Part shown: in pieces, positions 45,082 through 54,223 of the stretch
Layout of the letters: the number at the start of each line of letters is the position of its first letter
Numbering within the stretch: position 1 is the first letter of the stretch
From: Allobosea sp. BH3
GTDB lineage: Bacteria > Pseudomonadota > Alphaproteobacteria > Rhizobiales > Beijerinckiaceae
Length of the DNA: 64,000 nucleotides
Direction of reading: 5' to 3'
Assembly: GCF_025499465.1 (NCBI RefSeq)
Contig: NZ_JAIMCA010000002.1
Span: 248,001-312,000 of the forward strand
Program-made: the position numbers and the translations under genes
The notes under the pieces: generated by a model
Told to the model about the DNA's origin: nothing
Seen by the model: the letters and a program-made list of their open reading frames with translations, nothing else
Databases searched by the model: none

Positions 45082-45834
45082 TCAGCCCGCCCGCCGGAAT
45101 CCCTCGCTCGCCGTCAGCAACTGCTGGGCATAGGCCGTCTGCGGTTGGCGAGCCGAAAGCGTGCCGACCGCCATTTCCTCGACGGCGCGGCCGAACTGCA
45201 TGACGAGCAGGCGCTCGCACATATGGCCGACCACTGCGAGGTCATGGCTGACGAGGATATAGGTGAGCTTTCGCTCGTGCCGCAGTGCCGAAAGCAGGTT
45301 CAGCACCTCCGCCTGGATCGAGACATCGAGCGCCGAGGTCGGCTCATCGAGCAGCAGGATCGAGGGCTCGAGCACGAGCGCGCGGGCAATCGCGACGCGC
45401 TGGCGCTGGCCGCCGGAAAGCTGGTGTGGAAAGCGGAAGCGGAAGGAGGCCGGCAGGCCGACATCGGAGAGCGTCTTGCCGATGCGTGCCTGCGCGTCGC
45501 GGATGCCGTGGATGGCCAGCGGCTCGGCCAAGGCGTCGTCGATCGTCTTCTTGGGGTGGAGCGAGCCGTAAGGGTCCTGGAAGACCATCTGGACGTTGCG
45601 GTGGAAGGCCTTGGCGCGGAGCTTGGGCTGTACGGCGCCCTCGATCGCGACTGTGCCGCTCCAGTCCCGGTTGAGGCCGGAGAGGACGCGCAGCACGGTC
45701 GATTTGCCTGAGCCCGACTCGCCGACGAGGCCGTAGCTCTCCCCCTGCCCCACGGTGAAGGAGAGGTCCTTCACGACATGGGAATCGCCGAAGGAGACGT
45801 TGAGCTTTTCGACGGAGATCGCAGTGTTCGTCAT
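45082..45834 (-). CDS. Peptide ABC transporter ATP-binding protein (DppF/OppF type)
   Basis: 250 residues. Walker A GESGSGKST near residue 40, signature LSGGQRQRVAIARAL, Walker B SILLLDEPTSALD and the switch His in LVSHDLAVVGHM. Last gene of the transporter operon; its ATG overlaps the stop of the other ATPase gene by 4 bases (ATGA). It is shorter than typical OppF (about 330 residues) and lacks the long C-terminal oligopeptide/dipeptide extension with its Cys cluster. With the upstream ATPase it powers import from the periplasm. Confidence 0.93.
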   Translation of the reverse strand: MTNTAISVEKLNVSFGDSHVVKDLSFTVGQGESYGLVGESGSGKSTVLRVLSGLNRDWSGTVAIEGAVQPKLRAKAFHRNVQMVFQDPYGSLHPKKTIDDALAEPLAIHGIRDAQARIGKTLSDVGLPASFRFRFPHQLSGGQRQRVAIARALVLEPSILLLDEPTSALDVSIQAEVLNLLSALRHERKLTYILVSHDLAVVGHMCERLLVMQFGRAVEEMAVGTLSARQPQTAYAQQLLTASEGFRRAG

Positions 45835-46703
45835 GCCAGCCACGCCGGATCGCGGTTGAGGGTCGGAAGCTTTTCGCGCGGACGGTCGAGGTCCGGCAGG
45901 CAGTTCAGCAGGCCGAGCGTATAGGGGTGACGGCGGCTGCGCGCGCTTTCGTCGGCAAGTTCGGCGGCCGGCAGCGTCTCCATCACCTTGCCGCCATACA
46001 TGACAATGACGCGGTCGCAGAAGGATTGCACCAGATGCAGATCGTGGCTGATGAAGATCAGGCCCATGCCGCGCTGGCTGACGAGATCGTCGAGGATCTT
46101 GAGGATCTGGAGCTGGACGGTGACGTCGAGCGCCGAGGTCGGCTCGTCGGCGATCAGGATCTCGGGCTCGGCGATCAGCATCATCGCGATCATGACGCGC
46201 TGGCCCATGCCGCCCGAGACCTCGTGCGGATAGAGATCGTAAACGCGCGCCGGCTCGCGGATCTGCACCTGCTCCAGCATGGCGAGGCTGCGCTCGCGCG
46301 CCTCGCGGGAGCCGGCCTTGTGGTGGATGCGATAGGCCTCGGCGATCTGGCTGCCCACGGTCTGGACCGGGTTCAGCGAGAATTTCGGGTCCTGCATCAC
46401 CATCGAGATATGGCGGCCGCGCAGCTTGCGCCGCGCCTTCCTGTCCATCGACATCAGGTCCTGCCCGCGGAAGAGCATGCGGTCGGCACCGACGACGCCG
46501 GGATGCGGGATCAGGTCGAGGATGGCGCGGCCGGTCATCGACTTGCCGGAGCCGGATTCGCCGACGATGCCGAGCCGCTCGCGCCCGAGCGTGAAGGACA
46601 GGCCACGCACGGCTTGCACGATGCCGGTCGGCGTGTGGAAATCGACCTTCAGGTTGTCGATGTCGAGGAGAGGCGCTTCGGCCTTGTTCGCGAGGGTCTG
46701 CAT
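45831..46703 (-). CDS. Peptide ABC transporter ATP-binding protein (DppD/OppD type)
   Basis: 290 residues from ATG 46703, preceded by GAGGTG; the frame is open to 46718. Walker A GESGSGKSM, signature EVSGGMGQRVMIAMM, Walker B EILIADEPTSALD and switch SHDLHLVQSF. The C-terminal extension RRHPYTLGLLNCLPDL is the oligopeptide/dipeptide transporter C-terminal motif. It starts 4 bases after the DppC-type gene and is translationally coupled to the DppF-type gene. Confidence 0.94.
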   Translation of the reverse strand: MQTLANKAEAPLLDIDNLKVDFHTPTGIVQAVRGLSFTLGRERLGIVGESGSGKSMTGRAILDLIPHPGVVGADRMLFRGQDLMSMDRKARRKLRGRHISMVMQDPKFSLNPVQTVGSQIAEAYRIHHKAGSREARERSLAMLEQVQIREPARVYDLYPHEVSGGMGQRVMIAMMLIAEPEILIADEPTSALDVTVQLQILKILDDLVSQRGMGLIFISHDLHLVQSFCDRVIVMYGGKVMETLPAAELADESARSRRHPYTLGLLNCLPDLDRPREKLPTLNRDPAWLA

Positions 46704-46707
46704 CACC

Positions 46708-47622
46708 TCACCTCGCATCCATGACGTCGCGCAGTCCGTCGCCCAGCAGGTTGAAGCCGAGCGCGACGACGCAGATCGCGAGCCCCGGGAAGGTCGCGAC
46801 CCACCACTGATCGAAGATCTGCTCGCGACCGGCCGAGATCATCGCGCCCCATTCCGGGATCGGCGGCTGCGCGCCCAGGCCCAGGAAGCCGAGGCCGGCG
46901 GCGGTGAGGATGATGCCCGCCATGTCGAGCGTCGTGCGCACGATCAGCGAGGGCATGCACATTGGCACGACATGCTTCCAGACGATGCGCCCCTGCGAGG
47001 CACCCTGAAGCTGGATGGCGGAGATGTAGTCCGCGTTGCGGATGACCATCGTCTCCGCGCGAGCCACGCGCGCGTAGGGCGGCCAGGCCGTGAAGGCGAT
47101 GGCGATGACGGCGTTCTCCAGCCCCGGCCCCAGCGCCGCGACGAAGGCGAGCGCCAGCACGAGGCGGGGGAAAGCGAGGAAGACGTCCGTGATGCGCATC
47201 AGCACGGTGTCGACCCAGCCGCCGAGATAGCCGGCGGCGCAGCCGATCAGCAGGCCGATGGGGCCGACCGTGATGACGACCAGCAGCACGATGACCAGCG
47301 TGACCCGCGTGCCGTAGACGACGCGGCTGAAGATGTCGCGCCCGAGCGCGTCGGTGCCGAACAGATGCGCCCAGGACGGCGGCTGCAGGCGCTGCGGCAG
47401 ATCCTGCACCAGCGGGTCCTGCGAGGCGACGAGCGGCGCTGCGGCCGCAATGAGCAGCAGCGCCACCACGATCACGAGCCCGATCATGGCGGAGGGGTTG
47501 CTGCGGAAGGCAAGCCACTGCCGGTAGAACTGGCCGAGCCTGGCCTGCCGGCGCGAGGCCGGCGAGGTGCTCATCAGCCAGTCGCGCCAGCCGCTGCGGT
47601 CGGAAACGGAGGTGTCGCTCAT
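46708..47622 (-). CDS. Peptide ABC transporter permease (DppC/OppC type)
   Basis: 304 residues with about six membrane helices. It has the OppC-type N-terminal domain (FRSNPSAMIGLVIVVALLLIAAAAP), the PPSWAHLFGTDALGRDIFSRVVYGTR segment typical of this family, and the EAA coupling loop YISAIQLQGASQGRIVWKHVVP. It forms the inner-membrane channel with the DppB-type subunit encoded 10 bases upstream. Confidence 0.95.
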   Translation of the reverse strand: MSDTSVSDRSGWRDWLMSTSPASRRQARLGQFYRQWLAFRSNPSAMIGLVIVVALLLIAAAAPLVASQDPLVQDLPQRLQPPSWAHLFGTDALGRDIFSRVVYGTRVTLVIVLLVVITVGPIGLLIGCAAGYLGGWVDTVLMRITDVFLAFPRLVLALAFVAALGPGLENAVIAIAFTAWPPYARVARAETMVIRNADYISAIQLQGASQGRIVWKHVVPMCMPSLIVRTTLDMAGIILTAAGLGFLGLGAQPPIPEWGAMISAGREQIFDQWWVATFPGLAICVVALGFNLLGDGLRDVMDAR

Positions 47623-47632
47623 GCCATCCTCC

Positions 47633-48676
47633 TCAGCGCGCGCGGGGATCGGCCAGCCGGCCGATGATGTCGGAGAACAGGTTGACCGCGATGAACACGG
47701 CGCCGACGACGAGCGTGCCGCCCAGGACCGCGTTCATGTCGGCGTTGAGCAGCGAGTTCGTGATGTAGCGGCCGAGCCCCGGCCAGGCGAAGATCGTCTC
47801 GGTCAGCACCGAGCCTTCGAGCAGGTGCATGTAGGAGAGCGCGATGACGGTGACGAGCGGCACCACCGCATTGCGCAGCGCATGGCCCCAGACGACGCGC
47901 CATTCCGGCACGCCCTTAACGCGCGCTGCGATGACGTATTGCTGCTGCAGCTCGTTGATCAGGAAGCTGCGGGTCATGCGGCTGATATAGGCAATCGACA
48001 GGATGCCGAGCACCGAGGCCGGCAGGATGAGATGCGAGAAGGCGTCGCGGACGGCGTCCCATTCGCCCTGGAGCGCGGCGTCCAGCATGACGATGCCGGT
48101 GATCGGATCGACGAAATCCTGATAGGCGATCGAGAGCCGGCCCGGCCCGGCGACCCAGCCGAGCTTGGCGTAGAACAGCAACAGCCCCATCAGGCCGAGC
48201 CAGAAGACCGGGATGGAATAGCCGAGCAGGCCGACGATGCGGGCGACCTGGTCCGGCCAGCGGCCCTGATGCGTGGCGGCGAAGATGCCGAAGGGCACGC
48301 CGAAGACAGCGCCGATCAGCGTGCCGAGCGTGGCGAGCTCCAGCGTCGCGGGAAAGACGGTCTTGATATCGTCCGTCACCTTCTGGGCGGTCAGCACCGA
48401 GGTGCCGAGATCGCCGGTGAAGACCTTGGCGATATAGATGGCGAACTGCGTCCAGAGCGGCTTGTCGAGGCCCAGATCGAGTCGCGCCTTCTCATAGACA
48501 TCGGCGGGAGCACGATCGCCCACCACGGCGAGCACCGGATCGATCGGCATCACGCGCGCGATCAGGAAGGTGACGAGGAGCAGCCCGAAGATCGTGATCG
48601 CCACGGTGACGAGCTCGCGCCCGACGATCCTACCCCAGCGCGCACTCCGTGCTGCCAAACCCGATGCTGCTGTCAT
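47633..48676 (-). CDS. Peptide ABC transporter permease (DppB/OppB type)
   Basis: 347 residues with six predicted helices; first helix VTVAITIFGLLLVTFLIARVMP with the family's PxDP motif after it. The EAA loop is QQYVIAARVKGVPEWRVVWGHALRNA. A periplasmic loop of about 60 residues (near 195-240) is longer than in E. coli DppB. The gene follows the binding-protein gene after a 226-base gap that contains two strong inverted repeats. Confidence 0.95.
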   Translation of the reverse strand: MTAASGLAARSARWGRIVGRELVTVAITIFGLLLVTFLIARVMPIDPVLAVVGDRAPADVYEKARLDLGLDKPLWTQFAIYIAKVFTGDLGTSVLTAQKVTDDIKTVFPATLELATLGTLIGAVFGVPFGIFAATHQGRWPDQVARIVGLLGYSIPVFWLGLMGLLLFYAKLGWVAGPGRLSIAYQDFVDPITGIVMLDAALQGEWDAVRDAFSHLILPASVLGILSIAYISRMTRSFLINELQQQYVIAARVKGVPEWRVVWGHALRNAVVPLVTVIALSYMHLLEGSVLTETIFAWPGLGRYITNSLLNADMNAVLGGTLVVGAVFIAVNLFSDIIGRLADPRAR

Positions 48677-48792
48677 TCAACCGACCGTCATTCTGTGATG
48701 CGCCCTGCGGAAATCAGCCCGCTCCCAAGAGCAGCCCGCTGCGGAATACAAGCCCTGCTCCAAGGGCAGCGGCGCGGAAATCCACAGCTCTG

Positions 48793-48837
48793 GAGCATTT
48801 TCACGCGAACCGGCGTCCATTTCGCTTGAAAATGCTC
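48793..48837. repeat. Inverted repeat of the GAGCATTTTCA type
   Basis: A perfect 11-base inverted repeat, GAGCATTTTCA and TGAAAATGCTC, with a 23-base GC-rich centre (CGCGAACCGG...). This design is familiar from intergenic repeats in Hyphomicrobiales genomes. It lies between the binding-protein gene and the permease genes of the transporter operon and may stabilise the upstream mRNA. Confidence 0.75.
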
Positions 48838-48849
48838 TCGAAACGACGA

Positions 48850-48882
48850 ACCCGCCGCGGCCAGCAAGCGGCAGCGGCGGGT
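48850..48882 (-). terminator. Stem-loop after the binding-protein gene (attenuator or mRNA stabiliser)
   Basis: 9-base inverted repeat ACCCGCCGC / GCGGCGGGT, 21 bases beyond the solute-binding-protein stop. No U-tract follows, so partial termination or 3'-end protection is more likely than full termination. This would give more binding protein than permease, as is usual in ABC operons. Confidence 0.55.
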
Positions 48883-48902
48883 CCTATCAACGCGTGACGC
48901 GC

Positions 48903-50495
48903 TCAGCCCTTGCTGATGGTCCAGTAGAAGTTGGTGTCGGAGCTCGGGCCGATGACCCAGCCCTTGATGTTCTTGCGCTCGGCCGTGACCTCGACCTGCT
49001 GGAACATGATGACGAAGGGCGAGACCTTCTGGTGCTCGCGCTGGATGTCGCCATAGACGGCGGCGCGCTTGGCGGCGTCGGACTCCAGCACGTTCGCCTG
49101 GGTCTTCTTGGTCATCTCCGGGATGTCCCAGGCATTGCGCCAGGCCAGCGTCTTCGACTTCGCGTCCTCGCCGTTGTTCTCGTTGATGGCGAAGGTCTCG
49201 GCATTGGTGTGGGGGTCGAGATAGTCCGGGCCCCACTGGCCGATATAGATGTCATGGGTGCGGGCGCGGTACTTGGTCAGGGTCTGCTTGCCGTCGCCGG
49301 GGATCAGCTCGAGCTTGACGCCGGCCTGCCCCCAGGTCGACTGGATGGCCTGGGCGATATCGGTGATCGGGTTCACCGAGCGGGTGTCCATGGTGACGGT
49401 GAAGCCGTTGGCGAGCCCCGCCTTCGCGAGCAGTTCCTTGCCCTTGGCGAGATCGAACTTGTAGGGCTTGTCGCCGATCGCGCCGAGGAATCCGTTCGGC
49501 AGGAAGGATTCATGGGCCTTGTAGGTGCCCTCGACGATGTTCTTCTCGATCGCGGCATAGTCGACCAGCCACTTCAGCGCCTCGCGCACCTCGGGCTTGG
49601 CCAGGTTCGGGTTCTTCTGGTTCAGGCCGAGATAGAGGATGTAGCCCTTGTCGCCCTGGACGATCTCGACGTCCTTATTGTCCTTGACGCTGGCGAGCTG
49701 GTCCTTGGAGAGGTTGCGGGCCATATCGACATCGCCCTTCTCCAGCAGCAGGCGCTGGGAGGCCGGCTCGGCGACGTGGCGCACGATGATGCGCTTCGCC
49801 TTCGGCGCGCCCTTGTACCAGCTCTCATTGGCGTCCAGCGCATATTGCTCGTTCGGGCGATAGGAGCGGACCTTGTAGGCGCCCGAGCCGGCCGAGTTCA
49901 GCTTGAGCCAGGCATTGCCCCAGTCGCCGTCCTTCTCGTTCGCCTTGACGAGCTTGGAGTCGACGACAGCCGCGACGCCGGAGGTCAGGCAGTTCAGGAA
50001 GAAGGTCGGTGCGAAGGGCTGCGAGACCGTGATGACGACCGTGTTCGCGTCCGGTGCCTTCACCTTTTCGAGGACAGTGTCCTTGTTCAGGCCGAACTGG
50101 GTGAGGATGAAGCCGGGCGACTTGTTCAGCGTCACCGCGCGCTGGATCGAATAGACGACATCGGCCGCGGTCAGGGCGTTGCCGGAGTGGAACTTGACGT
50201 TCGGCCGGAGCTTGAAGGTGTAGGTGAGCTGGTCCGGGCTGACGGTCCAGCTTTCGGCGAGTTCGCCGATCAGCTTGTTGCCGTTGGCCAGATCGACGCC
50301 GATCAGCTTGTCGTAGACATTGGCGCCGACTTCGACGCCGGAGAACTCGAAGGCCTCGGCCGGATCGAGCGTAATAATGTCGTCGATCTGCTTGGCCATG
50401 ACGACCGTGTCCTTCGGCGTCTGCGCAAAGACCGCCGTCGTCGTCATCAGGCCGGCAAAGGCCGAAACCGCCATCAACTTGGCTACGTGACGCAT
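48903..50495 (-). CDS. Periplasmic peptide-binding protein of ABC transporter (SBP family 5)
   Basis: 530 residues from ATG 50495, preferred because GGGGAA lies 7 bases upstream; ATG 50507 is the alternative. Signal peptide with cleavage near TTTAVFAQ. Family-5 (DppA/OppA) landmarks: opening [20 protein letters not shown], the [25 protein letters not shown] strand set and a [12 protein letters not shown] loop near residue 400. First gene of the operon. It is divergent from the DUF2126 transglutaminase gene with 247 bases between. The ligand (dipeptide, oligopeptide, other) is not readable from the sequence. Confidence 0.95.
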   Translation of the reverse strand: MRHVAKLMAVSAFAGLMTTTAVFAQTPKDTVVMAKQIDDIITLDPAEAFEFSGVEVGANVYDKLIGVDLANGNKLIGELAESWTVSPDQLTYTFKLRPNVKFHSGNALTAADVVYSIQRAVTLNKSPGFILTQFGLNKDTVLEKVKAPDANTVVITVSQPFAPTFFLNCLTSGVAAVVDSKLVKANEKDGDWGNAWLKLNSAGSGAYKVRSYRPNEQYALDANESWYKGAPKAKRIIVRHVAEPASQRLLLEKGDVDMARNLSKDQLASVKDNKDVEIVQGDKGYILYLGLNQKNPNLAKPEVREALKWLVDYAAIEKNIVEGTYKAHESFLPNGFLGAIGDKPYKFDLAKGKELLAKAGLANGFTVTMDTRSVNPITDIAQAIQSTWGQAGVKLELIPGDGKQTLTKYRARTHDIYIGQWGPDYLDPHTNAETFAINENNGEDAKSKTLAWRNAWDIPEMTKKTQANVLESDAAKRAAVYGDIQREHQKVSPFVIMFQQVEVTAERKNIKGWVIGPSSDTNFYWTISKG

Positions 50496-50742
50496 CGCAT
50501 TCCCCATCGTTCATGATCGCGGGTCGTTGGTGCCCGTTGGCGGTTATCTGCAACCCTTCCAAGGCGCCTGTCCAGCCTCCGAAAGTCGATCCGGAGGGCG
50601 CTGCACGGCATTGTGCACATTCCTTGGGCAGCAGCGACGGCGGAGTGGCGACGCCGTGCTCCGAAGGTGCCTTGCTAAGGTTCGCCGCCTCGCTAACCTG
50701 ACGGAGGCGGCGTTTCCGCCGTGCGACCAGGGGGCCGGGCAT

Positions 50743-53700
50743 TTGGCTATCATCGCCGCGCTGAACCACGTCACGCACTACAGCTACGACAGGCCGGTCA
50801 CGCTCGGGCCGCAGATCATCCGCCTCCGGCCGGCCCCGCATTGCCGCGCGGCGATCCAGAGCTACTCGCTGAAGGTGACGCCGGCGCAGCACTTCGTGAA
50901 CTGGCAGCAGGACCCGGCCGGCAACTGGCTGGCGCGCTTCGTTTTTCCCGAGCCGGTGACGGAGTTCCGCATCGAGGTCGATGTCGTCACCGAGCTCTCG
51001 ATCATCAACCCGTTCGACTTCTTCGTGGAGACGGAGGCCGAGAGCTTCCCCTTCGCCTATGCGCCGGAGCTGCGCGCGGAGCTCGCGCCCTATCTTGTCA
51101 CCGAGCCTGCCGGGCCATTGTTGCAGAGCCTCCTCGCCAGGCTGCCGCGTGAGGCCCCCAATACGGTGAACTTCATCGTCGATCTCAATGCGCAGCTGCA
51201 GCGGATGATCGCCTATGGCATCCGCATGGAGCCCGGCGTGCAGGAGCCGGAGCATACGCTCTCGGTCGGCTCGGGCTCATGCCGCGACTCGAGCTGGCTG
51301 CTTGTCCAGATCCTGCGCCATCTCGGCCTCGCGGCCCGCTTCGTCTCCGGCTACCTGATCCAGATGAAGGCGGATATCGACCCGCTGGAGGGGCCGCGCG
51401 GCACGGACAAGGACTTCACCGACCTGCATGCCTGGGCCGAGGTCTACATCCCCGGCGCAGGCTGGATCGGGCTCGATCCGACCTCGGGGCTTCTCACCGG
51501 CGAAGGGCATCTGCCGCTGGCGGCGACGGCACATTATCGCGCGGCCGCCCCGGTTTCGGGCGTGGCGAGCTATGCCGAGACAACCTTCGACTTCCATATG
51601 AGCGTGACGCGCGTCCATGAGGTGCCGCGCATCACGCTGCCCTTCTCCGACGAATCCTGGGCCGAGCTCGATGCGCTGGGCGGCAAGGTCGAGGCCGAGC
51701 TGAAGGCGCAGGATGTGCGCCTGACCATGGGCGGCGAGCCGACCTTCGTCTCGATCGACGACCAGACGGGCGAGGAATGGAACATCGACGCCGTCGGCCC
51801 GACCAAGCGCCAGCGCGCCGACGTGCTGATCCGGCGGCTGCGCGAGCGCTTCGCGCCGGGCGGGATGCTGCATTACGGCCAGGGCAAATGGTATCCGGGC
51901 GAGAGCCTGCCGCGCTGGGCCTTCGCGCTCTACTGGCGCCAGGACGGGCAGCCGATCTGGCGCAATGCCGATCTGATCGCCCGCGAGCCCGGCGCGCAGA
52001 CGGGCGGCGACCGCGAGCTGGAGACGGGTGCCTCGATCCGCGAAGCCGAGGCACTGGCAGCCGGACTGTCCGAGAGGCTCGGCCTCGGCGCCGATTATGT
52101 GCTGCCGGCCTATGAGGACACCGGCCACTGGCTCCTCAAGGAGGCGCAGCTTCCCGACAATGTCGACCCGCTCGATTCCCGCCTCTCCGACCCGGAGGAG
52201 CGGGCGCGGATGGCGCGCGTCTTCGAGCTCGGGCTCGGCAACCCGCGCGGCTATGTCATCCCCGTGCAGCGCTGGCAGGCGGCGGCGGAGGACCGGCGCT
52301 GGCGCTCGGAGAAATGGCGCCTGCGCCGCGGCAAGCTCTTCCTCGTGCCGGGCGACTCGCCGGTCGGCTATCGCCTGCCGCTGAACGCGCTGCCCGTCGT
52401 CCCCAAGGCGGAGTATCCGCATATCCACCCGCAGGACCCGATGGAGCCGAGGCCGGCGCTGCCGCCGGCAGGGCCGGCCGGGGCAAGCTGGGGCGCGCAT
52501 CCCGAAGCCTGGCACGGCCCCGCCGCCCCCGCCGCTGCCGCAGCGAGTACCGATGGGCGCCCCGCCGCGCCGCAGAGGTCGATCGGCGCGCAGGCTGCCG
52601 GGCCGGTGCAGGACCGACGGGAGCAGGAGATCGGCGGCGAGCATGTGCGCACCGCGCTCAGCCTCGAAATCCGCGACAACGTGCTCTGCGTCTTCCTACC
52701 GCCGGTCGAGCAGCTGGAGGATTACCTGGACCTCGTCGCCTCGGTCGAGTCGGTTGCCGAGGAGATGGGCCAGCCCGTTCACATCGAGGGCTACCCTCCC
52801 CCGTTCGACCCCCGGCTCAACGTCATCAAGGTGACGCCCGATCCCGGCGTCATCGAGGTCAACATCCATCCGGCGAAGGACTGGCGCGAGGCGGTCGAAA
52901 TCACCCGCGGCGTCTATGAGGAGGCGCGGCTGACGCGGCTCTGTGCCGAGAAGTTCATGGTCGACGGGCGCCACACCGGCACGGGCGGCGGCAACCATGT
53001 CGTGCTCGGCGGGGTGACGCCGGCGGACTCGCCCTTCCTGCGCCGGCCGGATCTGCTCAAGAGCATCGTGCTCTACTGGAACCGGCACCCCGCGCTGTCC
53101 TACCTCTTCTCCGGCCTCTTCATCGGCCCGACCAGCCAGGCACCCCGCATCGACGAGGCCCGGCAGGACCAGCTCTACGAGCTGGAGATCGCACTCTCCC
53201 ACGTGCCGAAGCCGGGCGAGGCGCCGGCCCCGCTCTGGCTGGTGGACCGGCTGTTCCGCAACCTGCTTGTCGACGTCTCCGGCAATACGCACCGCACCGA
53301 GATCTGCATCGACAAGCTGTATTCACCGGACGGGCCGACCGGACGGCTGGGGTTGATCGAGTTCCGCGGCTTCGAGATGCCGCCGGATGCGCGCATGTCG
53401 CTGGCGCAGCAGCTTCTCCTGCGCGCGCTCATCGCCTGGTTCTGGCGCGAGCCGCAGGAAGGCAAGTTGGTCAGATGGGGCACGGCGCTGCATGACCGCT
53501 TCATGCTGCCCGAGATGGTCTGGCGCGACTTCCAGGACGTGCTCGCGGACCTCAAGCGCGCCGGCTATGCCTTCGATCCGGTCTGGTTCGAGGCGCAGGC
53601 GGAGTTCCGCTTCCCCTTCTTCGGCAAGGTGACCCATGGCGGCGTCGAGATCGAGATCAGGCAGGCGCTGGAGCCCTGGCATGTGATGGGCGAGGAAGGC

Positions 53701-54147
53701 GCGATCGGCGGCACGGTGCGCTATGTCGATTCCTCGGTCGAGCGGCTGCAGGTGAAGGCGACGGGCTTCGTGCCGGGCCGACATCTGATCACCTGCAACG
53801 GGCGGCGCCTGCCGATGAGCGAGACCGGCGTGCCGGGCGAGGCGGTGGCCGCCGTGCGCTTCAAGGCCTGGCAGCCGGCCTCGGGCCTGCACCCCACCAT
53901 CCCGGTGCATGCGCCGCTGACCTTCGACATCGTCGACACCTGGGTCGGCCGCTCGCTGGGCGGCTGCGTCTACCATGTCGCCCACCCCGGGGGTCGCAAT
54001 TACGAGACACCCCCGGTCAATTCCTATGAGGCGGAGGCCAGACGGCTCGCGCGTTTCGAGTCGATCGGTCATAGTCCCGGCGCTCTGGCGATTCCGCCGG
54101 AGGAACGCAGCGCCGAATTCCCGCTCACGCTGGATCTGAGGCGCTAG
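50743..54147 (+). CDS. Transglutaminase-like protein with DUF2126 domain
   Basis: 1134 residues with a probable TTG start at 50743: GGGGG precedes it and the family sequence ([22 protein letters not shown]) begins right there, although the frame is open to 50527. Domains in order: bacterial transglutaminase N-terminal beta domain (about 1-100), papain-like transglutaminase core with triad Cys180 (SGSCRDSSW), His229 (DLHAWAEV) and Asp245 (GLDPTSG), then the large DUF2126 region (about 320-1130, [19 protein letters not shown] onwards) of unknown structure. Expected to hydrolyse or form amide bonds in peptides. First gene of a three-gene unit with the ATP-grasp/alpha-E protein and a second transglutaminase. 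No signal peptide is apparent, so probably cytoplasmic. Confidence 0.92.
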   Translation: MAIIAALNHVTHYSYDRPVTLGPQIIRLRPAPHCRAAIQSYSLKVTPAQHFVNWQQDPAGNWLARFVFPEPVTEFRIEVDVVTELSIINPFDFFVETEAESFPFAYAPELRAELAPYLVTEPAGPLLQSLLARLPREAPNTVNFIVDLNAQLQRMIAYGIRMEPGVQEPEHTLSVGSGSCRDSSWLLVQILRHLGLAARFVSGYLIQMKADIDPLEGPRGTDKDFTDLHAWAEVYIPGAGWIGLDPTSGLLTGEGHLPLAATAHYRAAAPVSGVASYAETTFDFHMSVTRVHEVPRITLPFSDESWAELDALGGKVEAELKAQDVRLTMGGEPTFVSIDDQTGEEWNIDAVGPTKRQRADVLIRRLRERFAPGGMLHYGQGKWYPGESLPRWAFALYWRQDGQPIWRNADLIAREPGAQTGGDRELETGASIREAEALAAGLSERLGLGADYVLPAYEDTGHWLLKEAQLPDNVDPLDSRLSDPEERARMARVFELGLGNPRGYVIPVQRWQAAAEDRRWRSEKWRLRRGKLFLVPGDSPVGYRLPLNALPVVPKAEYPHIHPQDPMEPRPALPPAGPAGASWGAHPEAWHGPAAPAAAAASTDGRPAAPQRSIGAQAAGPVQDRREQEIGGEHVRTALSLEIRDNVLCVFLPPVEQLEDYLDLVASVESVAEEMGQPVHIEGYPPPFDPRLNVIKVTPDPGVIEVNIHPAKDWREAVEITRGVYEEARLTRLCAEKFMVDGRHTGTGGGNHVVLGGVTPADSPFLRRPDLLKSIVLYWNRHPALSYLFSGLFIGPTSQAPRIDEARQDQLYELEIALSHVPKPGEAPAPLWLVDRLFRNLLVDVSGNTHRTEICIDKLYSPDGPTGRLGLIEFRGFEMPPDARMSLAQQLLLRALIAWFWREPQEGKLVRWGTALHDRFMLPEMVWRDFQDVLADLKRAGYAFDPVWFEAQAEFRFPFFGKVTHGGVEIEIRQALEPWHVMGEEGAIGGTVRYVDSSVERLQVKATGFVPGRHLITCNGRRLPMSETGVPGEAVAAVRFKAWQPASGLHPTIPVHAPLTFDIVDTWVGRSLGGCVYHVAHPGGRNYETPPVNSYEAEARRLARFESIGHSPGALAIPPEERSAEFPLTLDLRR

Positions 54148-54223
54148 ATCTGGTTGGCGCGCATTCTGTCCGCTCGGCTGTTCGAGCCAGACGGACAGCG
54201 CGTTCGGGAGTCTCGAAGGACAC

